This document shows, one piece after another, positions 1 through 5,493 of a stretch of 7,153 nucleotides of DNA. Within the stretch, counting starts at the first letter, position 1. The number at the start of each line of letters is the position of its first letter. The notes beneath the pieces are model-generated. The model searched no databases, was not told the DNA's origin, and saw only the letters and a program-made list of their open reading frames with translations. Origin of the DNA: Thermococci archaeon (GTDB lineage Archaea > Methanobacteriota_B > Thermococci > Thermococcales > Thermococcaceae); NCBI GenBank assembly GCA_003663525.1, contig QMUF01000076.1:1-7153 (forward strand), in the 5' to 3' direction. A program made the position numbers and the translations under genes.

Positions 1-2
1 AT

Positions 3-848
3 TCAATACTCTTCCAAGGAGCAAAACCTGTTTTTGCTGATATTGATCCAAAAACTTACAACCTTGACCCAAACGAGGTTCTAGAGAAAATAACAGACAA
101 AACCAAGGCTATAGTGGTTGTTCACCTTTATGGTCAACCTGCTGACATGAAGGCCTTCAAAGAAATTGCCGAGGATCACAAGCTCTACCTCATTGAAGAC
201 TGTGCTCAGGCCCATGGTGCAGAATTTGAAGGGCAGAAAGTTGGAACCTTTGGAGATATTGCAGCCTTCAGCTTTTATCCAACTAAGAACATGACTACCG
301 GAGAGGGGGGTATGGTTGTTACAAACGACGGTGAGTTAGCAAAGAAGGTCGATTTAATAAGGAATCACGGCCAGGCGGAGAAGTACCTTCATGTTGAACT
401 TGGTTATAACCTGAGAATGACCAACATAGCTGCAGCAATTGGAAGGGCCCAGCTCAAAAAGCTTGATGGATGGAATAAGAAGAGAATTGAGAATGCCAAG
501 CTCTTGAGTGAGGGGATAAGCAAAATCGATGGCCTAACTCCTCCCTATGTTGATGAAAGGGTCAAGCACGTCTTCCATCAATACGTGATTAAGGTAGAGG
601 AAGAGTTTCCATTGAATAGAGATGAACTCATGGCAAAATTAAGGGAAAAAGGAATCGGAAGCGCTGTACATTATCCGAGCCCCGTTCACCAGCAGCCTTT
701 CTATCAAAAGCTTGGCTATCCAAAAGACATCTGTCCAAATGCCATTGAAGCCTCAAAGAAAGTGCTGAGCTTACCGGTGCATCCAGCTGTTAGTGAGGAG
801 GACATTGATTATATAATCAATACTCTCAGGGAACTGGAGGCTCCGTGA
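3..848 (+). CDS. DegT/DnrJ/EryC1/StrS-family sugar aminotransferase, 5' end outside the window
   Basis: This is a PLP-dependent aminotransferase that should transfer an amino group, usually from glutamate, to a keto-sugar nucleotide in the cytoplasm. The reading frame is open from base 3, so 281 residues are visible; the family is usually about 360-390 long, so roughly 80-100 N-terminal residues are missing. Numbering the visible residues from base 3, the cofactor signature IEDCAQAHG holds the PLP-contacting Asp66 and Gln69. SFYPTKNMTTGEGG carries the Schiff-base Lys95 (codon 285-287). The C-terminal part has the family's HYPSPVHQQPFY segment. A GTG at 114 is internal and is not the start. 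The Gfo/Idh dehydrogenase at 2570-3520 is a plausible pathway partner: dehydrogenase plus transaminase gives a 3-amino sugar from UDP-GlcNAc. The ATPase gene on the opposite strand now separates them. The family call is firm; the exact sugar substrate is inferred. Confidence 0.93.
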   Translation, partial: SILFQGAKPVFADIDPKTYNLDPNEVLEKITDKTKAIVVVHLYGQPADMKAFKEIAEDHKLYLIEDCAQAHGAEFEGQKVGTFGDIAAFSFYPTKNMTTGEGGMVVTNDGELAKKVDLIRNHGQAEKYLHVELGYNLRMTNIAAAIGRAQLKKLDGWNKKRIENAKLLSEGISKIDGLTPPYVDERVKHVFHQYVIKVEEEFPLNRDELMAKLREKGIGSAVHYPSPVHQQPFYQKLGYPKDICPNAIEASKKVLSLPVHPAVSEEDIDYIINTLRELEAP

Positions 849-850
849 CG

Positions 851-884
851 CCTTTTCTTTGTTTATAAAACTTAAAGAGAAAAA
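851..884. terminator. T-rich convergent terminator region between aminotransferase and ATPase
   Basis: The 86-base gap separates two convergent genes. On the + strand CCTTTTCTTTGTTTAT follows the aminotransferase stop within a few bases. On the - strand the same gap reads CTTTTTCTCTTTAAGTTTT after the ATPase stop. Archaeal termination mainly needs such oligo-T tracts. A short 7-bp inverted repeat (AGAGAAA 876-882, TTTCTCT 895-901) lies beside it. The GTTTATAAAAC at 861-871 also resembles a TATA box, but no + strand gene follows at a sensible distance. Confidence 0.45.
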
Positions 885-934
885 GTAAGGTATGTTTCTC
901 TCTTAGGATTGATTTTGGGGGTTCCTTTTAGAGT

Positions 935-2323
935 TCATTCTTTTTCTGCTAAGTTAGATATTTCAAAGTCCTTCAAATCCCACACCAGAAAACCCTTCTC
1001 TTCTAATTCTTCTTTATTCTCGACTCTTTTTGCTACTAATCCACAATTTTTCTCCCATCCTTCCAGTCCTACAACTTCAATCTTATTCTCTAACTCCTTC
1101 AGGATTCCCTGGGCTTTTTTCTCACTCAGCTCCTTCCACTTGACTTCAACAAAAAGGGCTTTCTTTTCTCTCTTGCTCAGTGCAACAATGTCAATCTCCT
1201 CTCTCTTATACCACCAACGACCAATCTTTGTAAACTTAAATGGTAGTCTTCCTTCGCGGTTAAGTTCTATTAAAAGCTGCTTTACTATTTCTTCAAAGGC
1301 AAAGCCTACATACTGGTTGAAATCTCGTCTGAACTCCTCAAGGGCCCCATCTGGAAAACCACTTTCAATTTCTTCAAAGTAAGGTGCCACGAAACGGAAC
1401 CAGAAAGCAAAGTAGAGGTCTCTGAAGCGATAAATTCCTCTCTTTGCTTTCCTTGCTATGGGGAGTTCCCTCTTTAGTATCCCCAAGTCCTCGAGTATCC
1501 TTAGATAGCGGGTTGTATTTTTGGGTTCGATAAAAGAGTGCTGAGCTATCTCATTGACGCGTGTTTTTCCTTCAGCTACTGCCTCAAGTATCGTGTAGTA
1601 CGTCTCTGGTTCCCTGAACTCCTCCTCTAAGAGCTCTTTGGCCTCTCTGAATAGAAATGCATTTGGATCAAAGAAGTTCTTTTCAATTTCCTTTTCAGCA
1701 CTTTTACCTTCAAAGAGCTCAAGGTATCTTGGAACACCAGAAGTCACTGCATAAATCTTCACGGCTTTCTCTGGATCTATCCCATCAAACCACTCAAAGA
1801 GATGTTTAAACTTTAAGGGCTGGAGGTTAAGTGTCGCATCACTTCTCCCATAGAGTGGACTTGAGTAATCAAAGAAGCTTCTCTTTAGAAGACCAACGGA
1901 GGAAGCTGAGAGAATAAGCATTATGTTGCTGTTGGCCAAAATTTCGTCCACTATGCTCTGGAATTCAGCCTCGACCTCAGAATATCGAAGCAAGTAGGAG
2001 AATTCGTCGAGGAAAACTATAAGCCTCTCTTTTGCCTGCGAGCCTATGAAACGGAAAGCATCTGAGAAGGTTGAAAAGTTTGGCACAGGGATGCTAAAGT
2101 ACTTTCCTATCGCCCTGTTGAGCTTTGTAAGGTTGTATTCCCAGACCCTCTTCTCGAACTGAACTGTTATTGTGTTCTTGTTCGTCAAGAACTCTCTCAC
2201 GAGTCTGGTTTTGCCTATCCTTCTTCTACCAGTAACAAGTACAAGAGTGAAGCCTCTCCTACTGTAAAGTTTTTCGAGGGTTTCAAGCTCTTCTTTTCGG
2301 TTTACAAATTTTCGAATTTTCAT
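935..2323 (-). CDS. Archaeal AAA-type ATPase with C-terminal DUF234 (PD-(D/E)XK-like) domain
   Basis: This 462-residue protein has the layout of the archaeal ATPase family (COG1672; Arch_ATPase plus DUF234). The N-terminal P-loop GRRRIGKT is at residues 32-39, followed by the Walker B strand LIVFLDEF with Asp106 and Glu107, and a sensor-like strand MLILSASS (135-142). A winged-helix-like segment spans about 243-295 (VNEIAQHSFIEPKNTTRYL). DUF234 starts near 300 (YRFRDLYFAFWF). It ends in a nuclease-like core with EEIDIV (376-380) and FVEVKWK (391-397), whose Glu-x-Lys matches PD-(D/E)XK folds. The family is abundant and variable in Thermococcales and other archaea; its cellular role is unproven, and defence, mobile-element and DNA-maintenance roles are only suggestions. 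ATG 2323 is chosen because no ribosome site precedes it while a TATA box sits 26 bases upstream, which fits leaderless translation. The gene lies inverted between two sugar-nucleotide genes, suggesting insertion. Confidence 0.93.
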   Translation of the reverse strand: MKIRKFVNRKEELETLEKLYSRRGFTLVLVTGRRRIGKTRLVREFLTNKNTITVQFEKRVWEYNLTKLNRAIGKYFSIPVPNFSTFSDAFRFIGSQAKERLIVFLDEFSYLLRYSEVEAEFQSIVDEILANSNIMLILSASSVGLLKRSFFDYSSPLYGRSDATLNLQPLKFKHLFEWFDGIDPEKAVKIYAVTSGVPRYLELFEGKSAEKEIEKNFFDPNAFLFREAKELLEEEFREPETYYTILEAVAEGKTRVNEIAQHSFIEPKNTTRYLRILEDLGILKRELPIARKAKRGIYRFRDLYFAFWFRFVAPYFEEIESGFPDGALEEFRRDFNQYVGFAFEEIVKQLLIELNREGRLPFKFTKIGRWWYKREEIDIVALSKREKKALFVEVKWKELSEKKAQGILKELENKIEVVGLEGWEKNCGLVAKRVENKEELEEKGFLVWDLKDFEISNLAEKE

Positions 2324-2343
2324 AATATAATCTTAAGTCGAAA

Positions 2344-2354
2344 TTATATAAAAA
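2344..2354 (-). promoter_or_regulatory. TATA box of the ATPase gene, probably leaderless
   Basis: On the - strand this reads TTTTTATATAA, with an A-rich stretch upstream that could serve as BRE. Its centre (2349) is 26 bases before the ATG at 2323, so transcription should begin at or next to the start codon. The lack of a Shine-Dalgarno match between them supports a leaderless transcript. Confidence 0.65.
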
Positions 2355-2372
2355 GATTTTGCTGGATGCCAC

Positions 2373-2392
2373 TCAAAGAGGATACCCTTTGA
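2373..2392. repeat. Interrupted palindrome upstream of the ATPase promoter
   Basis: TCAAAG (2373-2378) and CTTTGA (2387-2392) form a perfect 6-bp inverted repeat. With one bulged A, an inner GG/CC pair extends the possible stem around an ATA loop. It lies about 20 bp upstream of the ATPase TATA box, where an archaeal activator could bind. It may also be a chance palindrome or a scar at the edge of the inserted gene. Confidence 0.35.
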
Positions 2393-2496
2393 AAACCTCA
2401 TCTTTCAGGAGAGGGACTCAGTTAAGCTGAATGTGAGAGGTGTTTGTGCATCAGATAATATTCCTAGCATAAGATTGTAATAACTAACAATAGTGC

Positions 2497-2504
2497 TTAT
2501 ATAT
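2497..2504 (+). promoter_or_regulatory. TATA box of the Gfo/Idh dehydrogenase gene
   Basis: TTATATAT centred near 2501 predicts a transcript start around 2525-2528. This gives a 5' leader of about 42-45 bases that contains the strong ribosome site before ATG 2570. The dehydrogenase therefore has its own promoter rather than depending on read-through from the left. Confidence 0.6.
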
Positions 2505-2558
2505 CCTAACTTCTCAAAAAAGAACATCGATTGAAGATGATCTATCATTGTTTATGGA

Positions 2559-2566
2559 AGGTGATC
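2559..2566 (+). promoter_or_regulatory. Ribosome binding site that fixes the dehydrogenase start
   Basis: AGGTGATC is an 8-base match to the complement of the archaeal 16S rRNA 3' end, three bases before ATG 2570. It argues against the upstream in-frame TTG at 2531, whose extra 13 residues (MKMIYHCLWKVIK) precede the Rossmann strand and look untranslated. Confidence 0.8.
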
Positions 2567-2569
2567 AAA

Positions 2570-3520
2570 ATGCTTCGCGTTGGTGTCGTTGGTGTTGGAA
2601 ACATGGGGAGACATCATGCAAGGATTTATTCTGAGTTGTCTAAGGAAGGAAAGATAGAATTTGTTGGAGTGGCTGATGCTAACTTAGAGAGGGCTAAAGA
2701 AGTCGCTTCTCAATTTAAAACAAAGGCTTTTGGAGATTACAAGGAACTGATAGGGAAAGTTGATGCTGTGAGCATTGCTGTTCCAACTTCTCTTCACAAA
2801 CAAGTTACTTTGGAGTTTATTGAAAACGGTGTCAGTGTTTTGATAGAGAAACCAATAGCCGAGAGCATTGAGAGTGCTCAGGAAATAATAAGGGCAGCGA
2901 AGAAGAATAATGTCACCTTAATGGTTGGACATGTGGAAAGGTTTAATCCCGGTGTTCTAAAGTTGAAAGAGATTTTGGATGAGAATTTAATTGGAAAAGT
3001 TGTTACCCTCACTGCCAAGCGTGTTGGGCCTTTGCCTCCACAAATCAAGGATGTTGGCGTAATAATAGATTTAGCGGTTCACGACATTGATGTCATGAGC
3101 TTTTTAGTTGGGAGAAATGTGAGGAAAGTTTACACTAGGGCTGGAAGTGCGAAGAATCCCCTTGAACTTGAGGATTATGCGATAATAATGCTTGATTTTG
3201 AAAACGCCACGGGAGTAGTGGAGACCAACTGGCTTACTCCCCATAAGGTTAGAACCCTTAGTGTGGTTGGGACTGAGGGCATAGCGGAATTGAATTACAT
3301 AACCCAGAAGCTCATATTATACAATCATGAATGGGTTAAAGAGGCGAAAGTGCAGTTTAAAGAGCCTCTGAGGAATGAGCTTGAACATTTCATTGAGTGT
3401 GTTAAAAAGAAAAAGAAACCATTGGTAAATGGAGAAGAGGGACTTCATGCTCTGGTGGTTGCCATAAAAGCTTTAGAGAGTGCCAATAAGGATGAAGCAA
3501 TAGATGTGGAGTTCACATAA
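2570..3520 (+). CDS. Gfo/Idh/MocA-family sugar dehydrogenase, UDP-GlcNAc 3-dehydrogenase-like
   Basis: This 316-residue NAD(P)-dependent oxidoreductase probably oxidises a sugar hydroxyl on a nucleotide sugar in the cytoplasm. The N-terminal Rossmann fold opens with VGVVGVGNMGRHHA, with GxGxxG at residues 8-13. The family EKP motif is at 93-95 (LIEKPIAES) and supplies the cofactor- and substrate-contacting lysine. The catalytic-type segment DLAVHDID (167-174) contains His171. The C-terminal half is the Gfo/Idh/MocA substrate-binding sheet domain. The length is normal for the family. The overall pattern, especially GHVERFNPGV and HDIDVMSFL, is close to what I know of archaeal UDP-GlcNAc 3-dehydrogenases such as the Methanococcus acetamido-sugar enzyme. 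The DegT aminotransferase on the same strand to the left would be the next step. The specific substrate is inferred; an inositol- or other sugar-dehydrogenase role cannot be excluded from sequence alone. Confidence 0.9.
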   Translation: MLRVGVVGVGNMGRHHARIYSELSKEGKIEFVGVADANLERAKEVASQFKTKAFGDYKELIGKVDAVSIAVPTSLHKQVTLEFIENGVSVLIEKPIAESIESAQEIIRAAKKNNVTLMVGHVERFNPGVLKLKEILDENLIGKVVTLTAKRVGPLPPQIKDVGVIIDLAVHDIDVMSFLVGRNVRKVYTRAGSAKNPLELEDYAIIMLDFENATGVVETNWLTPHKVRTLSVVGTEGIAELNYITQKLILYNHEWVKEAKVQFKEPLRNELEHFIECVKKKKKPLVNGEEGLHALVVAIKALESANKDEAIDVEFT

Positions 3521-3525
3521 CTCAA

Positions 3526-3530
3526 TTTTT
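3526..3530 (+). terminator. Oligo-T tract after the dehydrogenase gene
   Basis: A run of five T begins six bases after the dehydrogenase stop codon and could act as a simple archaeal terminator. The structured RNA element that follows begins about 18 bases further on. Confidence 0.35.
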
Positions 3531-3547
3531 AAGGTCTAATAGAACAA

Positions 3548-3721
3548 GTGAGGGACACCGTATGATCCGGAGGCCTCAGTGAAGTTTCGCTCTGAGGCAG
3601 GGCCCGTATCTTCACTCATAAACCTCACAACTCTGGGTAAGTTGTCAGATTTACGGTTAGATATGAACTCTGGATCAGGGTGAAGCTTTCGCTTCGGTCC
3701 CTTCCCACACAGTGCCCCTCA
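3548..3721 (-). ncRNA. Candidate structured non-coding RNA of about 174 nt, family unknown
   Basis: No protein gene covers this stretch, but it has dense nested complementarity. The ends pair over about 11 bp (GTGAGGGACAC 3548-3558 with 3712-3722, one internal mismatch or wobble). Inside, GATCCGGAG (3564-3572) pairs with CTCTGGATC (3668-3676). GCCTCAG (3573-3579) pairs with CTGAGGC (3592-3598) and abuts the previous helix. CCGTA (3604-3608) pairs with TACGG (3652-3656). ACAACT (3627-3632) pairs with AGTTGT (3640-3645). AGGG..GAAGC (3677-3686) pairs with GCTTC..CCCT (3691-3702). On the - strand that last hairpin is closed by a GAAA (GNRA) tetraloop, and an exact TTTATATA box lies about 25 bases before the first paired base; both favour the - strand. 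Some wobble pairs fit the + strand better, so strand is not certain. It lacks obvious RNase P, SRP, C/D or H/ACA signatures. Confidence 0.6.
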
Positions 3722-3741
3722 TTATACAGTTGGTTTTGAAG

Positions 3742-3749
3742 TATATAAA
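3742..3749 (-). promoter_or_regulatory. TATA box for the - strand structured RNA
   Basis: On the - strand this reads TTTATATA, an exact match to the Thermococcales consensus, in an AT-rich setting. Its centre is about 25 bases upstream of 3721, where the outer helix of the structured RNA begins. No protein start lies at the appropriate distance on this strand. Confidence 0.6.
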
Positions 3750-3777
3750 CATTATTGTTTGATAAATTTTATTTAAA

Positions 3778-3793
3778 TCAAATTTTAATTTGA
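3778..3793. repeat. AT-rich inverted repeat upstream of the RNA promoter
   Basis: TCAAATT and AATTTGA form a perfect 7-bp inverted repeat separated by TT. It sits about 30 bp upstream of the TATA box at 3742-3749. It could be a regulator site for the RNA gene, but such repeats arise easily in AT-rich DNA. Confidence 0.3.
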
Positions 3794-3840
3794 AATTCTA
3801 CCCAAAATTATTTTATAAAAGTAAGCTCGTGAGCCAAGTA

Positions 3841-4333
3841 TCAAAGTTTGGATAGTGCCCTCTCATCTAGCATTATTAGTTTACCTGTTAAGAAGAAAAC
3901 TGATCCTCGCCCTTAAGAGAGTGAGGAGGCCAGTCATGATTTCCTCCATAGGTAAACTCCAATAATTGAGAGTATTACAATAATAAGCCAAGTATTCAAC
4001 ACTTCCTTTTTCATTGAAGGTAGTAATATTAACCCCTGGTCTATTTTCCTTCCAATCTCCACTATCCAAGCTTAAAGCAATCAAGGCATATGCATGACCA
4101 TCAAAGCTCAAGCTTTTCTCATTACTAAGCAAAAATTCAACTCCCTTTTAAATCCACTATAACCAGTTTTGTTCCTTAAATACAACCAAATTAATACTAT
4201 TGAGGTATATATCATGATTCCATGAGCCATCCAGCTTAGGGAGAAACATTGTGTAATAAACTCTAGTTCCCACCACTTGTGGAGTTGTATATCCCCTCCA
4301 GATTCACAGCCAGAATTGCCCTTTAATAAACAT
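3841..4333 (-). pseudogene. Decayed gene of unknown family, three in-frame stops and a frameshift
   Basis: Reading from ATG 4333, one frame gives protein-like sequence down to 3881. It is broken by TGA at codon 10 (4304-4306), TAG at codon 59 (4157-4159) and TAA at codon 62 (4148-4150). Between and after the stops the translation still looks like real protein: TTPQVVGTRVYYTMFLPKLD, then LVVFKEQNW, then LSFDGHAYALIALSLDSGDW. Near 3900-3920 the frame is lost. A different frame then reads FFLTGKLIMLDERALSKL to a stop at 3841-3843, which looks like the original C-terminus. A third frame around 3905 (KGEDQF) may indicate a second shift. The aromatic pattern (KLDGSWN, AYALIALSL, SGDW) faintly recalls the QW-type repeats of alpha-alpha toroid proteins, but I do not claim that family. 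An open stretch from TTG 4132 (about 83 codons) is only a piece of this relic. The ATG itself is uncertain. Confidence 0.62.
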
Positions 4334-4341
4334 AAAGATTA

Positions 4342-4352
4342 AAATATTTAAA
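4342..4352 (+). promoter_or_regulatory. TATA-like box for the + strand structured RNA
   Basis: AAATATTTAAA is centred near 4347, about 26 bases before 4373, where the closing helix of the downstream RNA element begins. The same AT stretch read on the - strand lies only about 15 bases before the relic ATG at 4333. That is too close for a leaderless promoter, so the + strand assignment is preferred. Confidence 0.45.
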
Positions 4353-4372
4353 GCTTGAGAGTTACATGTTAA

Positions 4373-4490
4373 TGGTGATGAGGGCTTGGCTTCCCCAGTT
4401 TCCAACAAATACACCCCGGGTGGCATTTGTTCGCCCTCCCGGGCCCAAGAATTAGAGGATTGAATCCAATTCTCTGCCCTTCATTTACCC
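4373..4490 (+). ncRNA. Candidate structured non-coding RNA of about 118 nt, family unknown
   Basis: This GC-rich island lies in an AT-rich intergenic region. Its ends pair: GGTGATGAGGGC (4374-4385) with 4476-4489, giving 12 pairs with two bulged U and one G-U. Inside, TTGG (4386-4389) pairs with CCAA (4445-4448). AACAAAT (4404-4410) pairs with ATTTGTT (4425-4431), topped by CACC/GGTG (4412-4415, 4419-4422). AGAATT (4448-4453) can pair with AATTCT (4468-4473), topped by GGAT/ATCC around a TGA loop, with a three-base AGA bulge; A4448 is shared with the TTGG helix, so one of these ends must fray. A competing hairpin can form between CCCGGG at 4415-4420 and CCCGGG at 4438-4443. The G-U pair in the outer helix and the upstream TATA-like box favour the + strand. 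A further hairpin (ACTCC 4493-4497, GGAGT 4507-4511) follows. It contains a perfect C-box string (GTGATGA, 4375-4381) but no D boxes, and no ACA in the H/ACA position, so the family is unknown. Confidence 0.5.
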
Positions 4491-4568
4491 CCACTCCTAA
4501 AGACTTGGAGTATGCATTTAGTAAAAACCTAAAATCGTATTCAAAAACCCTTCAACTTGGTCAACAAG

Positions 4569-4583
4569 TAAAAATAAAAAGGG
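4569..4583 (-). terminator. Oligo-T terminator of the permease/hydrolase operon
   Basis: On the - strand CCCTTTTTATTTTTA begins a few bases after the stop codon of the downstream operon gene at 4587. It consists of two T5 runs separated by a single A, a typical archaeal intrinsic terminator without a needed hairpin. Confidence 0.6.
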
Positions 4584-4586
4584 ATG

Positions 4587-5471
4587 CTAGAAAGTCATAA
4601 CTTTCCCAGAGTGGAGTTTCTCAAAGTCTTTTCCAAACTCATTTGCAAACATGTTTTCTGCCTTGAGCCCTGTGCAGTGCCCAGTGTAAACCTTTTTAAC
4701 CCCCATCTTCTTAAGAGCATTTACTGTATTTTGGATTCTTTCATCTTCTGCATCTACTAAGTGGAATCCTCCTATAACAGCATATACCTGATCAATTCTG
4801 CTTATTTTGGTGGCTTTTTGAGCCATGCTAACTATTCCAGGATGAGAGCATCCTCCAATAACGATTAAGCCTTTTTTGGTATTTATTGCAAGTCCTATCT
4901 CATCCTCGACCTCATCCGGAACTAACCTTCCCTTTTCAAGCTTGTATAGACCGATAGTAACTTTTTTCTCAAATTCAACTTTCTCTTCCTTTGTAATTTC
5001 TCCAAGAGTGAAAACCCCTGGCATTAAATGTATAGGATCTCTACTCAAGATCCATGTACCTCCAAGTTTTTCAATTTCCTCCTTTGAGCCACCCCTCAGA
5101 GGTGGGATTCCGGCATACATAAACTCTGGGTCCGTGGCAAAACTCACTTTAAAGATGTTTGGATGTGCGAATACTGGTATTTCTTTATTTATCTCCTTCA
5201 TAATACCCAGCAGGCCCCCTGTGTGGTCAAAGTGGTTATGAGAAAGGACAATCATGTCTATGGTTTTTGGATTAATGTTTAAAAGCTTCATATTGAAAAG
5301 GATTGGTTCGGCGTAGGATGCAGTATCGAAGAGTATTCTTCGCTTGGCATCGTTGCTCTCAACTTCAATTAAAAAGGAAACCCCGTGTTGCGCCCAAAAT
5401 GGACTGTTATATCCGGCATAGTCCTCAGCCAATGTATAAACTTTTAACTTGTCCACTTTTCCAAGGTTCAT
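4587..5471 (-). CDS. COG1237 metallo-beta-lactamase-fold protein (dihydropterin RFA-P synthase-like)
   Basis: This 294-residue metal-dependent protein belongs to the COG1237 branch of the metallo-beta-lactamase superfamily. The metal site HNHFDH is at residues 78-83 (His78, His80, Asp82, His83). Further conserved pieces are GGCSHPG (206-212), IGGFHL (233-238) and YTGHCTG (262-268), all typical of this branch. Database entries often name the family 7,8-dihydropterin-6-yl-methyl-4-(beta-D-ribofuranosyl)aminobenzene 5'-phosphate synthase, after a methanogen protein. The host here is probably not a methanogen, so that name is a family label, not a demonstrated activity. The start ATG 5471 is preferred because GGAGATGA ends five bases before it; the upstream GTG 5486 and ATG 5480 overlap that site. 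It is the second gene of an operon, 22 bases after the permease. No signal peptide is visible, so the protein should be cytoplasmic. Confidence 0.88.
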   Translation of the reverse strand: MNLGKVDKLKVYTLAEDYAGYNSPFWAQHGVSFLIEVESNDAKRRILFDTASYAEPILFNMKLLNINPKTIDMIVLSHNHFDHTGGLLGIMKEINKEIPVFAHPNIFKVSFATDPEFMYAGIPPLRGGSKEEIEKLGGTWILSRDPIHLMPGVFTLGEITKEEKVEFEKKVTIGLYKLEKGRLVPDEVEDEIGLAINTKKGLIVIGGCSHPGIVSMAQKATKISRIDQVYAVIGGFHLVDAEDERIQNTVNALKKMGVKKVYTGHCTGLKAENMFANEFGKDFEKLHSGKVMTF

Positions 5472-5476
5472 ATTTC

Positions 5477-5484
5477 TCATCTCC
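5477..5484 (-). promoter_or_regulatory. Ribosome binding site that decides the hydrolase start
   Basis: GGAGATGA on the - strand matches seven of eight bases of the archaeal anti-Shine-Dalgarno complement GGAGGTGA. Its five-base spacer leads to ATG 5471. Choosing GTG 5486 would place this site inside the coding region. Confidence 0.65.
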
Positions 5485-5493
5485 ACTTAATAT

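Noticed and set aside
909..1382. Open frame of about 157 codons on the + strand
   Set aside because: It lies antisense within the ATPase gene and encodes a Ser/Phe-rich string with no recognisable domain, as expected from the complement of Glu/Lys-rich coding sequence.
3548..3721. RNase P RNA or SRP RNA
   Set aside because: The conserved RNase P strings (such as GAGGAAAGUCC and ACAGAAA) and the SRP helix 8 motif are not visible on either strand, and the element is shorter than either RNA.
3548..3723. Miniature inverted-repeat transposon or solo IS200/IS605 end
   Set aside because: The outer complementary ends could suggest this, but no target-site duplication is seen at the flanks, no transposase relic is adjacent, and the many nested helices plus a promoter fit an RNA gene better.
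4148..4306. Stop-codon recoding (selenocysteine or pyrrolysine) in the gene at 3841-4333
   Set aside because: All three different stop codons occur together with a frameshift, which fits decay; no single recoding system would explain it.
4373..4490. C/D or H/ACA guide RNA, or a fluoride-type riboswitch
   Set aside because: The C-box match lacks D and D' boxes. No ACA sits after the closing helix and no clear kink-turn is seen. No + strand gene follows for a riboswitch to control.
4876..5241. Open frame of about 121 codons on the + strand
   Set aside because: It is antisense to the COG1237 gene, whose conserved motifs prove the - strand frame; the product is low-complexity Ser/Pro-rich sequence.
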